A stretch of 13,202 bases of DNA. Source: CAYJOG01 sp964371695 [NCBI: uncultured bacterium] (GTDB taxonomy: Bacteria; CAYJOG01). A model generated the notes under the pieces. The model worked only from the letters and a program-made list of their open reading frames with translations, ran no database searches and was not told the DNA's origin. The stretch spans positions 1 to 13,202 of the forward strand of contig CAYJOG010000033.1 of assembly GCA_964371695.1 (NCBI GenBank). The letters run 5' to 3'. Positions 6,264-13,058 of this stretch are shown one piece after another. Numbering within the stretch: the stretch's first letter is position 1; every line of letters starts with the position of its first letter. A program made the position numbers and the translations under genes.

Positions 6264-6710
6264 GTGGCGCTGCGCGTGAGCAAGAATCTGCTGGAGCCGC
6301 CAGCCCTGGTGGTGAAACCGGTGGCGCTGTTTCCGCTTTCACCGCTGGAAGTGGAAACCGTATCGCCCGCGCCGCTGAAGGCGCAGGTAGAGACGGTTTC
6401 ACAGTTTCCGCCAGACTTTCCCTTTGCCCGACTCACCCGCCCGCTCAAACACGTCAGTCCCCACGAGGAACATCTCCTTCCCGATGAAGACGCCATTCTG
6501 CTGGGGTTTTTCCATGACGTGCCGGTGGGTCAGGGCGTGGTGCTGAAGGTGGCGGGCGAAAACCGCCTGCACATCCGTCTGAGCCGCCCAGGCCCCGGAC
6601 GGGGATGGGAGCGGGTGACCCATCTGGCCCTGACGCGTCACGAAAAAACCATGGCGCAGCAATTGTGGGACACCTCCGCCACGCCCTGGCGGGTGCTGCA
6701 AAAATCGTGA
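6264..6710 (+). CDS. uncharacterised protein, third gene of the operon
   Basis: 148 residues from a GTG 2 nt after the previous stop. A purine-rich AAGAGGG 6 nt upstream may act as a Shine-Dalgarno. The first 55 residues are Pro/Val-rich and likely unstructured. The remainder (HVSPHEEHLLPDEDAILLGF..., LHIRLSRP, THLALTRHEKTMAQQLW) looks like a small mixed alpha/beta domain. The family is not recognised. An alternative GTG at 6276 would drop four residues. It has no cysteine, signal peptide or membrane segment. Position and spacing place it with the two preceding genes; the following metalloprotease has its own promoter-like box. Confidence 0.62.
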   Translation: MALRVSKNLLEPPALVVKPVALFPLSPLEVETVSPAPLKAQVETVSQFPPDFPFARLTRPLKHVSPHEEHLLPDEDAILLGFFHDVPVGQGVVLKVAGENRLHIRLSRPGPGRGWERVTHLALTRHEKTMAQQLWDTSATPWRVLQKS

Positions 6711-6742
6711 CGACCGTAACAATTCGCCGTCACGGGGAGATT

Positions 6743-6748
6743 TATACT
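6743..6748 (+). promoter_or_regulatory. -10 box of the metalloprotease gene
   Basis: TATACT ends 9 nt before the ATG at 6758 (6 nt before a GTG directly adjacent at 6755). There is no Shine-Dalgarno in between and no convincing -35. It supports a short-leader or leaderless message, separate from the upstream operon. Confidence 0.45.
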
Positions 6749-6757
6749 TTTCGGGTG

Positions 6758-8821
6758 ATGCAAATACGGGCGCGGGCCAGGGGGTATGTGTGGGGGGCGT
6801 TGAGCCTGTTTTTGTTTCCGATCCATGCGTCGGCGCACCCTTTGGACAAAGTGGAAAAACTGGCCCGCACCGCCAGCCTGAGCGGCGACACGTTATGGCG
6901 TTACAGAATCCTGGGTGTGTATGCGCCACAGCAATTGCCCAAGGCTTTTCAGGATGCTGCGCCCACGCGGGAAACCACCCTCACGCGACTGGAACTTTTC
7001 AAGGCGCGGGACAGCCTGAGCGCCGAAAACCGCGCTCTGCTGGACAGCTTCACCGCCCGGCGCAGCGCCCTGGCAGATGGCGAAGACATCACACTCAGCG
7101 GCCCCGCCGTGTTTCTGGACGTGGGAACTTACCGGGTGCATTACACCCAGCAGGGGCAGGACACGGCTTCTGCCGAGGTGCTGGCCAATGTTTCGGGCGT
7201 CATTCAGCAGACCCTGACTGCGCAGCGGGACACCCTGGGTTACACCCTGCCCCCCGTTGCCGAAGACGGGCGTTATCACGTTTACCTGTCCGACAAAGAA
7301 GGCGGCCAGTCGGGTGTTTATGGATATGTGCAGCCCTATGAGGTGGTGAACGACAACCCCAACAGCGCCACCGTGACCGAAACCGCCGCCATGCGCAGCT
7401 ACATGGTGCTGGACAACGATTTTTCGCCAGATCAGTTTCAGGGCAATGCGCTGGACAACCTCAAGATTACCTTCGCCCACGAGCATTACCATTCCATCCA
7501 GTTCGGTTATACCAATTTTGGCGTGAACACCGGCCCGCCCCTGGTGTGGACGTTGGAAAGCGGCGCCACCTGGATGGAAACCAAGGTTTATCCCGACCTG
7601 TTCGGAAACTATCTGGAATACGCCGACAACATCCTGGGTTTCCCCCAGTTGAACTTTTTCACCGTGGGGGGCGACACGGCCCCCCGGCTACGGCAATACG
7701 CCAGTTTTCTGGTGCATGTTTATGTGGATGAACACGACCCCAAGGGCACCGCCATGCAAAAGTCCATCCTCAGCCGCGCCGTGGCCTCGCCCGACACCAG
7801 CCCGCTGGATCATTTTGTAAACGCCCTGACACAGGAGACGGGTTTTGTCTCTCTCGGTGCGCTGGTGCAGGAACTCACCGTGGCCTGGGTGCTGCACACC
7901 CCCAACCACACCAGCGGCAGATACACGTTCAAAAACGCGGCCCAACTGGTGGACGGCGGCGGCGCGCCCCTGTCTGTGCCGCTGAACTCAGGCAACCTGG
8001 CCGCCGCACCCCTGGGGGCGGACTATGCCCGTTTTGAAGTGCCGGAAGGCTCGCTCACCAAACTCACCCTGAATACCGAAGGGAATTTTTCCGTGGCCGT
8101 GGTGACGGTGGAAGGCGATGATTTTTCCAAGGCTGTGGTGAGCGCCGAAAGCGTTGTTTCCTCTGACAAAAGCGCTTCGCTGGAGCTGAAAAAGGGCGTG
8201 CATTATCTGCGGGCGCTGAACACCAGCACCAGTTACACCAGCACCCAGCAGGCCATTCTTTCGGTGAACAGCGAAACGGTGGAAGACCCCGGCGGGGCGC
8301 TCGCCTGTCACCCCGCCTGCACCCTGAGCCTGACGGTGGACCTGATTGCCGCCGCCAAAAACCTGGGGCAGACGGCCCCCGACGTGCTGGTGGACGTGGT
8401 GAAAACCGGCGACACCGCCGTGTCGTGTCTCAAGACCCCCATGGCCGCACCGGCCAAGGGGGGCATCACGCTCAGCCTGGACACCACGCTTTGCCCCGGC
8501 AGCACGCCGGTGAATCTGGTGCTCAAGAACATCCCCGCCGGTTTCACCCGCTCGGCCCAGGGCAGTTTTGACTGTCAGAAATCGGCGGCGCTTTCTGCGC
8601 TGGTGGCGGCGGAAAGCTCCCTGTGTGAACTGGCCACGCCCGCCACCGCAGGCGACGCCAACGGCGACACCAAAATTGATCTGAAAGACCTGGGCGTGAT
8701 CAAACAGAAGTTTGGTCAACAGCCCGGCGGACAGGACGCCGCTGATTTCAACGGCGACGGAAAGATTGACCTGAAGGACCTGGGTGTGCTGAAAAAGTAT
8801 TTCAACTTCAAGGTGGATTAG
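6758..8821 (+). CDS. secreted HExxH metalloprotease (MXAN_6640-like) with C-terminal dockerin type I domain
   Basis: 687 residues from ATG 6758. The open frame extends further upstream, but this start gives a clean signal peptide: a basic n-region (MQIRARARG), a hydrophobic core (VWGALSLFLF) and ASA cleavage near residue 25-26. The catalytic zinc motif is HEHYH (241-245) in FAHEHYHSIQFGY. It is followed by ESGATWMET, where Glu267 or Glu274 can serve as third ligand. This arrangement fits the putative metalloprotease family named after Myxococcus MXAN_6640. Beta-rich domains follow (about 400-620). The last ~55 residues form a dockerin I: two calcium-binding repeats, GDANGDTKIDLKDLG (from 632) and DFNGDGKIDLKDLG (from 663). 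Dockerins bind cohesins; no cohesin is seen here. Likely exported to the periplasm or outside; substrate unknown. Confidence 0.87.
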   Translation: MQIRARARGYVWGALSLFLFPIHASAHPLDKVEKLARTASLSGDTLWRYRILGVYAPQQLPKAFQDAAPTRETTLTRLELFKARDSLSAENRALLDSFTARRSALADGEDITLSGPAVFLDVGTYRVHYTQQGQDTASAEVLANVSGVIQQTLTAQRDTLGYTLPPVAEDGRYHVYLSDKEGGQSGVYGYVQPYEVVNDNPNSATVTETAAMRSYMVLDNDFSPDQFQGNALDNLKITFAHEHYHSIQFGYTNFGVNTGPPLVWTLESGATWMETKVYPDLFGNYLEYADNILGFPQLNFFTVGGDTAPRLRQYASFLVHVYVDEHDPKGTAMQKSILSRAVASPDTSPLDHFVNALTQETGFVSLGALVQELTVAWVLHTPNHTSGRYTFKNAAQLVDGGGAPLSVPLNSGNLAAAPLGADYARFEVPEGSLTKLTLNTEGNFSVAVVTVEGDDFSKAVVSAESVVSSDKSASLELKKGVHYLRALNTSTSYTSTQQAILSVNSETVEDPGGALACHPACTLSLTVDLIAAAKNLGQTAPDVLVDVVKTGDTAVSCLKTPMAAPAKGGITLSLDTTLCPGSTPVNLVLKNIPAGFTRSAQGSFDCQKSAALSALVAAESSLCELATPATAGDANGDTKIDLKDLGVIKQKFGQQPGGQDAADFNGDGKIDLKDLGVLKKYFNFKVD

Positions 8822-8854
8822 AGCAAAGCTAGCCTTAATGAAGGCTCGAAAAAT

Positions 8855-9030
8855 GCCCTCTCCCTCAGGGAGAGGGCAGCCGAGGGTTGAGCAAGCGAAA
8901 CCCAAGGCGGGTGAGGGGGAACGGTTTGCTAAAAAAGCCGTTGTTGTAACAAGTGTTTTCTTTCCCCCTCACCCGGACATGGCTTCGTTTTCACTTAGCC
9001 ATGTCCCGCCCTCTCCCTCAGGGAGAGGGC
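8855..9030. repeat. nested palindromic intergenic element with identical 23-nt hairpin ends
   Basis: Two identical 23-nt hairpins (8855-8877 and 9008-9030), each with 10-bp arms GCCCTCTCCC and its complement around a TCA loop, bound a region with further symmetry. GGGTGAGGGGGAA (8909-8921) is perfectly complementary to TTCCCCCTCACCC (8962-8974). GGACATGGC (8975-8983) pairs with GCCATGTCC (8998-9006). A small AGCCTT/AAGGCT stem (8831-8846) precedes it. No protein is encoded. The style resembles the CCCTCTCCC/GGGTGAGGG extragenic repeats of many GC-rich bacteria. There is no T-run after either hairpin, so it is not a classical terminator. It fills most of the 8822-9169 gap. Confidence 0.75.
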
Positions 9031-9094
9031 AAATAAAAACACCTCGTTAATCCAGAGCCTTTTCTCGGCATCTCGCCGCAGCGATGCGCAAGCA

Positions 9095-9123
9095 CTGGCA
9101 GAGCCGCGAACCGCTTTTATAAT
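9095..9123 (+). promoter_or_regulatory. probable promoter of the LeuC-like gene
   Basis: CTGGCA (9095-9100) and a perfect TATAAT (9118-9123) are separated by 17 nt. Unlike most promoters in this window, it leaves a leader of about 40 nt containing a strong Shine-Dalgarno AGGAGG (9158-9163). Confidence 0.6.
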
Positions 9124-9169
9124 GCCGCCTCCAAACGCCGGGGCTTTCGTCGCCCCCAGGAGGCCGACA

Positions 9170-10468
9170 ATGGGCATGACGCTGACCGAAAAAATCCTGG
9201 CCCGCCACGCGGGCAAGTCTTCCGTGCAGGCGGGGGAGAACATCTGGATTGACGTGGATGTGCTCATGACCCACGACGTATGCGGCCCCGGCACCATCGG
9301 CATTTTCAAACGTGAGTTCGGCCAGAACGCCCGCGTGTTCGACACCGAAAAACTCGTCATCATTCCCGACCATTACATTTTCACCAGCGACACCCACGCC
9401 AGCCGCAACATCCAGATTCTGCGGGAGTTCGCCAAAGAGCAGAGCCTGCCCTATTTCTATGACGTGGGCACCGAGCGATATAAGGGCGTGTGTCACGTGG
9501 CCCTGCCCGAAGAAGGCCACACCCGCCCCGGCGAGGTGCTGTTTGGCACCGACAGCCACACCTGCACGGCGGGGGCCTTTGGTGAGTTCGCCACGGGCAT
9601 CGGCAACACCGACGCCGCCTTTGTGCTGGGCACGGGCAAGCTGTGGGTGAAGACGCCCGCCACCATGCGTTTTGTGCTGGAGGGCCACATGCCGCCCTGG
9701 CTCATGGCCAAGGACATCATCCTGGCCATCATTGGCGAAATCGGCGTGGACGGGGCCACCTACCGGGCCATGCAGTTTGACGGCGAAGCCATTTCCGCGC
9801 TCACCATCGAAGACCGCATGACGCTGTGCAACATGGCCATCGAGGCCGGGGGCAAAAACGGCGTCATCGCCGCCGACGCCGTGACCGAAAAATTCGTCAA
9901 GGCGCGCACCAACAAACCTTATGTGGTGGACACCGCCGACGCCGACGCCAGTTATTACAGCACCCACGTGTTTGACCTCTCCAAACTGGAACCCACCGTG
10001 GCCAAGCCTCACAGCCCAGACAACAAGGCCGTGGTGAGCGAAGTGCAGGACGTGAAGCTGGACCGCGCTTATATCGGCAGTTGCACCGGGGGCAAACTTT
10101 CGGACTTTGTGGCGGCAGCCAGGGTGATGAAGGGTCACAACGTGAAGGTGGACACCTTTGTGGTGCCCGCCACCACCCAGGTGGCGGCAGACCTGAAAAC
10201 CACCCAGGTGGACGGCCTGTCGCTGGAGGAAATTTTTCTCGCCGCCGGAGCCAAGGTGGGGCCGCCGAGTTGCGCCGCCTGCCTGGGCGGCCCTGCGGAC
10301 ACCTTTGGCCGCCTGAACGCCGCCGAGGTGTGCATCAGCACCACCAACCGCAACTTTCCGGGTCGCATGGGCAGCGCCAAAAGCGCGGTGTTCCTCGCCA
10401 GCCCCTTCACCGTGGCGGCCAGCGCGCTCACCGGCCACATCACCGATCCAAGAGAATATCTGACCTGA
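9170..10468 (+). CDS. leuC: 3-isopropylmalate dehydratase / homoaconitase-type hydro-lyase, large subunit
   Basis: 432 residues from ATG 9170, chosen because AGGAGG lies 6 nt upstream; an in-frame ATG at 9122 overlaps the -10 box. The aconitase-superfamily signatures are clear: TLTEKILARHAG at the N-terminus, DHYIFTSDTHAS, FGTDSHTCTAGAFGEFATGIG and GEIGVDGATYRAM. The 4Fe-4S ligands are Cys305 (GSCTGG), Cys368 and Cys371 (PPSCAACLGG). The length and motif style fit the shorter LeuC type (about 420-430 residues) rather than the ~470-residue enterobacterial type. With a LeuD small subunit, LeuC isomerises 2- to 3-isopropylmalate in leucine synthesis; relatives act on homocitrate or methyl-malate. 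No leuD or leuB is next to it, so the exact substrate is not settled. Confidence 0.9.
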   Translation: MGMTLTEKILARHAGKSSVQAGENIWIDVDVLMTHDVCGPGTIGIFKREFGQNARVFDTEKLVIIPDHYIFTSDTHASRNIQILREFAKEQSLPYFYDVGTERYKGVCHVALPEEGHTRPGEVLFGTDSHTCTAGAFGEFATGIGNTDAAFVLGTGKLWVKTPATMRFVLEGHMPPWLMAKDIILAIIGEIGVDGATYRAMQFDGEAISALTIEDRMTLCNMAIEAGGKNGVIAADAVTEKFVKARTNKPYVVDTADADASYYSTHVFDLSKLEPTVAKPHSPDNKAVVSEVQDVKLDRAYIGSCTGGKLSDFVAAARVMKGHNVKVDTFVVPATTQVAADLKTTQVDGLSLEEIFLAAGAKVGPPSCAACLGGPADTFGRLNAAEVCISTTNRNFPGRMGSAKSAVFLASPFTVAASALTGHITDPREYLT

Positions 10469-10510
10469 TTCCGTCGCACCGCACGGAATTGGCCGGATTG
10501 GGTGTAAAAT
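10468..10510 (+). promoter_or_regulatory. promoter and possible operator of the vapBC pair
   Basis: TAAAAT (10505-10510) ends 6 nt before the GTG start of the antitoxin. A perfect 7-bp inverted repeat ATTCCGT (10468-10474)/ACGGAAT (10483-10489) with an 8-nt spacer reaches into the expected -35 region. VapB antitoxins typically autoregulate through such palindromes; that role here is inferred. It could also be a weak leuC terminator stem, but no T-run follows. Confidence 0.4.
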
Positions 10511-10516
10511 CCTTGC

Positions 10517-10759
10517 GTGAGCAATGCCTCTGCCATTTTGCTGGAACCGGAAATCCTGCAGGCATTGAAGCAGGAGGCGTCGCGTTGCGGTACCGACGAA
10601 ACCCGTCTGGCCAACGACATCCTCAAACAAGCGCTGGGAGCACCCAAAAGCGAAGGGTGGTCAAAAGAGTTTCTGGCTTTTGAAGGAGACCCGGATTTTC
10701 CGGACGTGGCGGAACTTAGAAAAGACCTGCTTCCTCCACGGGATATCTCCTTCGAGTGA
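10517..10759 (+). CDS. vapB: VapB-type antitoxin
   Basis: 80 residues from a GTG. Small size, position directly before a PIN toxin and a GTGA overlap identify it as the antitoxin. The N-terminal half (ILLEPEILQALKQEASRCGTDETRLANDILKQAL, about 7-40) fits a strand-helix-helix ribbon-helix-helix-like DNA-binding fold. The C-terminal half (FPDVAELRKDLLPPRDISFE) is the acidic/proline-rich toxin-binding tail. It probably dimerises, binds the upstream palindrome and neutralises VapC. There is no Shine-Dalgarno; the -10 box is 6 nt before the start. The exact antitoxin family is not recognised. Confidence 0.75.
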   Translation: MSNASAILLEPEILQALKQEASRCGTDETRLANDILKQALGAPKSEGWSKEFLAFEGDPDFPDVAELRKDLLPPRDISFE

Positions 10760-11166
10760 TCAGGTATTTACTGGATACTTGTGTTATCAGTGATGTTGCC
10801 AAAGGGGTTCCACAGGTTCAGTCGCGGATAAAAGCCCTTCCACCCAATGAGATGGCCATTAGTGTTATTTCCAGGTTTGAACTTCTTTTTGGTGTTCTCA
10901 AAAATCCTCGAATGAGTCCCAAGACCCGGGACTCTGTTTTCGAAATGCTCCAAAAACTGGTGTGTTTTCATTTCGAACCGCAGGATGCCGACATCGGTGC
11001 GCAAATCCGCGCCACCCTTGCTCAAACCGGCCGACCCATTGGCCCCTATGACCTCTTGCTGGCCGCCACCGCCCTGCGCCACGGCCTGACGCTGGTCACT
11101 TCTAACGAAAAAGAGTTCAGCCGGATTCCAGACCTCAAATGGGAAAATTGGCGGTTAATGGTTTGA
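10756..11166 (+). CDS. vapC: VapC-type PIN-domain ribonuclease toxin
   Basis: 136 residues from a GTG overlapping the antitoxin stop (GTGA). The PIN-domain acidic residues are in place: Asp7 in YLLDTCVISD, Glu42 in SRFELLFG, Asp99 in GPYDLLLAATA, and the TSNEKEF segment (Asn117/Glu118). RPIGPYDLLLAATALRHGLTLVT is typical VapC. These toxins are Mg-dependent RNases that cut tRNA or rRNA when freed from VapB. The first ~200 nt are visibly more AT-rich than neighbouring genes, consistent with horizontal acquisition. All key residues are present, so it is probably active. Confidence 0.92.
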   Translation: MIRYLLDTCVISDVAKGVPQVQSRIKALPPNEMAISVISRFELLFGVLKNPRMSPKTRDSVFEMLQKLVCFHFEPQDADIGAQIRATLAQTGRPIGPYDLLLAATALRHGLTLVTSNEKEFSRIPDLKWENWRLMV

Positions 11167-11180
11167 ACAGGCGCCTGCCC

Positions 11181-11186
11181 TAAACT
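11181..11186 (+). promoter_or_regulatory. -10 box of the GNAT/beta-propeller gene
   Basis: TAAACT is followed by six C residues and then the ATG at 11193, with no Shine-Dalgarno. A perfect 10-bp palindrome CAGGCGCCTG (11168-11177) lies just upstream and could be an operator or chance. Confidence 0.4.
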
Positions 11187-11192
11187 CCCCCC

Positions 11193-12971
11193 ATGTCCGT
11201 CCATGTCCGCCCCTATGAGCCAAGGGACTACGACGCCGTGTGCGCCGTGGCGCGGGACACCGCCTGGTTTGGCGAACCCATGGAAAAAGGATATGGGCAG
11301 AGCCACGAACTGGTGGCGCTTTTGCGGGTGATTCCCTATCTGGAACACTCCCCCCATCTGGCCTTTGTGGCTGAAGAGCACGGCCAAGTGTTGGGATATG
11401 CCCTGGCGGTGGCGGACAGCCACACACATCACCGCTGGCTGGCGCGCCACCTGCCGGGGCGGTTGCTGCAACTCGCGCCCGCGCTGGCCTGGGCCGACGC
11501 CCAGTTGCTGCTGCGCCATGCCATGAACGGCGGTGGCGGCGAACTGGATGAAAATTTTCTCAAGGATTTTCCCGCCCACCTGCACATCAACCTGTCGGCG
11601 GCGGCGCGGGGCAAAGGCGTGGGTCGGCAACTGATGCAGCGGGTGCTGGGGGCGTTGAAAAACGAAGGCGTCACCGGCGTGCATCTGGGCACCTCCAACC
11701 GCAACCAGGGGGCGGACGCCTTTTTCCGCGCCATGGGTTTCAGGCTGATCAGCCAGCGGCCCTATCGCCTGTGGCCGGGCCTGGGCGGGGGCGATAACCA
11801 CCTGCTGATTTATGGTCAGTCTTTGTCTCACCAAACCACGGTGAGGACGGGCCAGCGCCCGCCGCTGGCATGGGGTGATCGGCTGGCTTGTGGCGTGCAT
11901 CATCACGATTTCGCACAGCTCATGCCGGGGCCGGGCATTCCGCCCGATGCTCCCGCCCAGCCCTCGCTGAACAACTGCGATGTCACGTTATACAAGGGGA
12001 CGTATTACCTAGCCTATCGCACCGCCCGCACGCACTTCGCCAGCGGCGGCTCCACCCTGGCCATGTTGTCTTCGCAGGATTTCAAAACGTGGCGTTTTGT
12101 GGGGGCACTCAGCGAAGAGGGGTTTGATTTCCGTGAGCCCCGGTTTTTGGTGCTGGGTGACAGGCTGCTGTTTTATTACTTCGCCAGCCGCGACAACCCC
12201 ACCGATTTTGACCCCGCCGGGTCGTTTGTCATGGACCTGAGCGAAGGCCGGTTCCCGGCAGAAAAACATTCCCTGCTGGCCCCCGGCTGGGTGCCCTGGC
12301 GGCCCCGCGCCCACGGCGTGCGGGTGGTTTTCAGCGCCTATTGGGGCGAGGGGTTTCACCGGGAACTGGGGCAGAAAACCTGCGTGCGCCTGTTTGAAAG
12401 CAAAGACGGTTTCAACTTTTCGCCCCTGACGGAAACACCGCAACTCGGCACGCCGGGGGCCAGCGAAACCGACTTCATCTTTTTGCCCGACGGCTCGGCC
12501 ATCGGGGCCATTCGCAATGACCTCACCGGCGGCCATGTCTTCCGCACCGCACCGGGCGACCTCACCCGCTGGACGGTGACCGACGTACCCTGGCGGCTGG
12601 ACAGCCCCCTGGTCTTCACCCTGGGTGGGCGGGTGTTCCTGGCCTGCCGCCGCCACCCCGGCACACCCATCGCCAGTGGCGCGGAATCGCGCCTGCCCGG
12701 CGGCCTGGGGGTGATGGCCCGATGGCTGCGTTATTCCTTCACGCCCAAACGCACGGCGCTTTATGAAATCCACACGGACAACCTCAAGCTCGAACACTTG
12801 TTCGACCTGCCCTCGAAGGGCGACACCGCTTTTGCCGCCGTGGCTCCAAAAAACTCGAAAAGCCTGTGGCTGGTGAATTACACCAGTCCGGTGGATGGCC
12901 CCGACGTGTCGTGGATGGCGGGCCAGTTGGGCCACACGGTGCTCACCCAGGCCGTGTTGAGTCTGGGATAA
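11193..12971 (+). CDS. fusion of a GNAT acetyltransferase and a sialidase-like beta-propeller
   Basis: 592 residues in one uninterrupted frame. Residues 1 to about 210 are a GNAT domain. It opens with VRPYEPRDYDAVCAVA, has LAFVAEEHGQVLGYALA, and the acetyl-CoA loop RGKGVG (139-144) within HLHINLSAAARGKGVGRQLM. The ending GADAFFRAMGFRL matches the usual last strand; it resembles the acetyltransferase-like domain attached to some O-GlcNAcases. From about 235 onward the sequence is a beta-propeller: NNCDVTLYKGTYYLAYRTA, AMLSSQDFKTWRF, DFREPRFLVLGDRLLFYY and further repeats, as in proteins annotated exo-alpha-sialidase. Such propellers bind or cleave glycans; catalytic residues cannot be confirmed by eye. 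There is no signal peptide, so it is probably cytoplasmic. A role in intracellular amino-sugar handling is speculation. Confidence 0.75.
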   Translation: MSVHVRPYEPRDYDAVCAVARDTAWFGEPMEKGYGQSHELVALLRVIPYLEHSPHLAFVAEEHGQVLGYALAVADSHTHHRWLARHLPGRLLQLAPALAWADAQLLLRHAMNGGGGELDENFLKDFPAHLHINLSAAARGKGVGRQLMQRVLGALKNEGVTGVHLGTSNRNQGADAFFRAMGFRLISQRPYRLWPGLGGGDNHLLIYGQSLSHQTTVRTGQRPPLAWGDRLACGVHHHDFAQLMPGPGIPPDAPAQPSLNNCDVTLYKGTYYLAYRTARTHFASGGSTLAMLSSQDFKTWRFVGALSEEGFDFREPRFLVLGDRLLFYYFASRDNPTDFDPAGSFVMDLSEGRFPAEKHSLLAPGWVPWRPRAHGVRVVFSAYWGEGFHRELGQKTCVRLFESKDGFNFSPLTETPQLGTPGASETDFIFLPDGSAIGAIRNDLTGGHVFRTAPGDLTRWTVTDVPWRLDSPLVFTLGGRVFLACRRHPGTPIASGAESRLPGGLGVMARWLRYSFTPKRTALYEIHTDNLKLEHLFDLPSKGDTAFAAVAPKNSKSLWLVNYTSPVDGPDVSWMAGQLGHTVLTQAVLSLG

Positions 12972-13046
12972 AAGCTCCAAACCGGGCGAACAACTCCTTA
13001 TTCTGCCTTTTTGGTGCATTTCCAAGGGTTCGTGGCTGCGGTGGCC

Positions 13047-13052
13047 TAAATT
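13047..13052 (+). promoter_or_regulatory. -10-like box of the DUF255 gene
   Basis: TAAATT ends 6 nt before the ATG at 13059, with no Shine-Dalgarno. It is the weakest match to consensus among the similar boxes in the window but has the same spacing. Confidence 0.35.
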
Positions 13053-13058
13053 GCCGCC

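Noticed and set aside
6353-6404. Inverted repeat GAAACCGT/ACGGTTTC inside the third operon gene
   Set aside because: The arms are short and coded by repeated Val-Glu-Thr-Val segments; probably an effect of the protein repeat rather than a site.
6605-6757. Longer N-terminus for the metalloprotease from a start at 6605
   Set aside because: It would overlap the preceding gene by over 100 nt and bury the signal peptide. Starting at 6758 gives a normal signal peptide right after a -10 box.
8855-8877. Rho-independent terminator for the metalloprotease gene
   Set aside because: The hairpin is perfect but is not followed by a T-run on the plus strand, and an identical copy lies 131 nt downstream as part of a repeat element.
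9122-9169. LeuC start at the upstream ATG 9122
   Set aside because: That ATG overlaps the TATAAT box and lacks a Shine-Dalgarno. ATG 9170 has AGGAGG at 6 nt and matches the family N-terminus.
9047-10630. Minus-strand open frame (527 codons) covering leuC
   Set aside because: It is antisense to an unmistakable LeuC coding sequence and is made of Gly/His/Val-rich nonsense without any motif.
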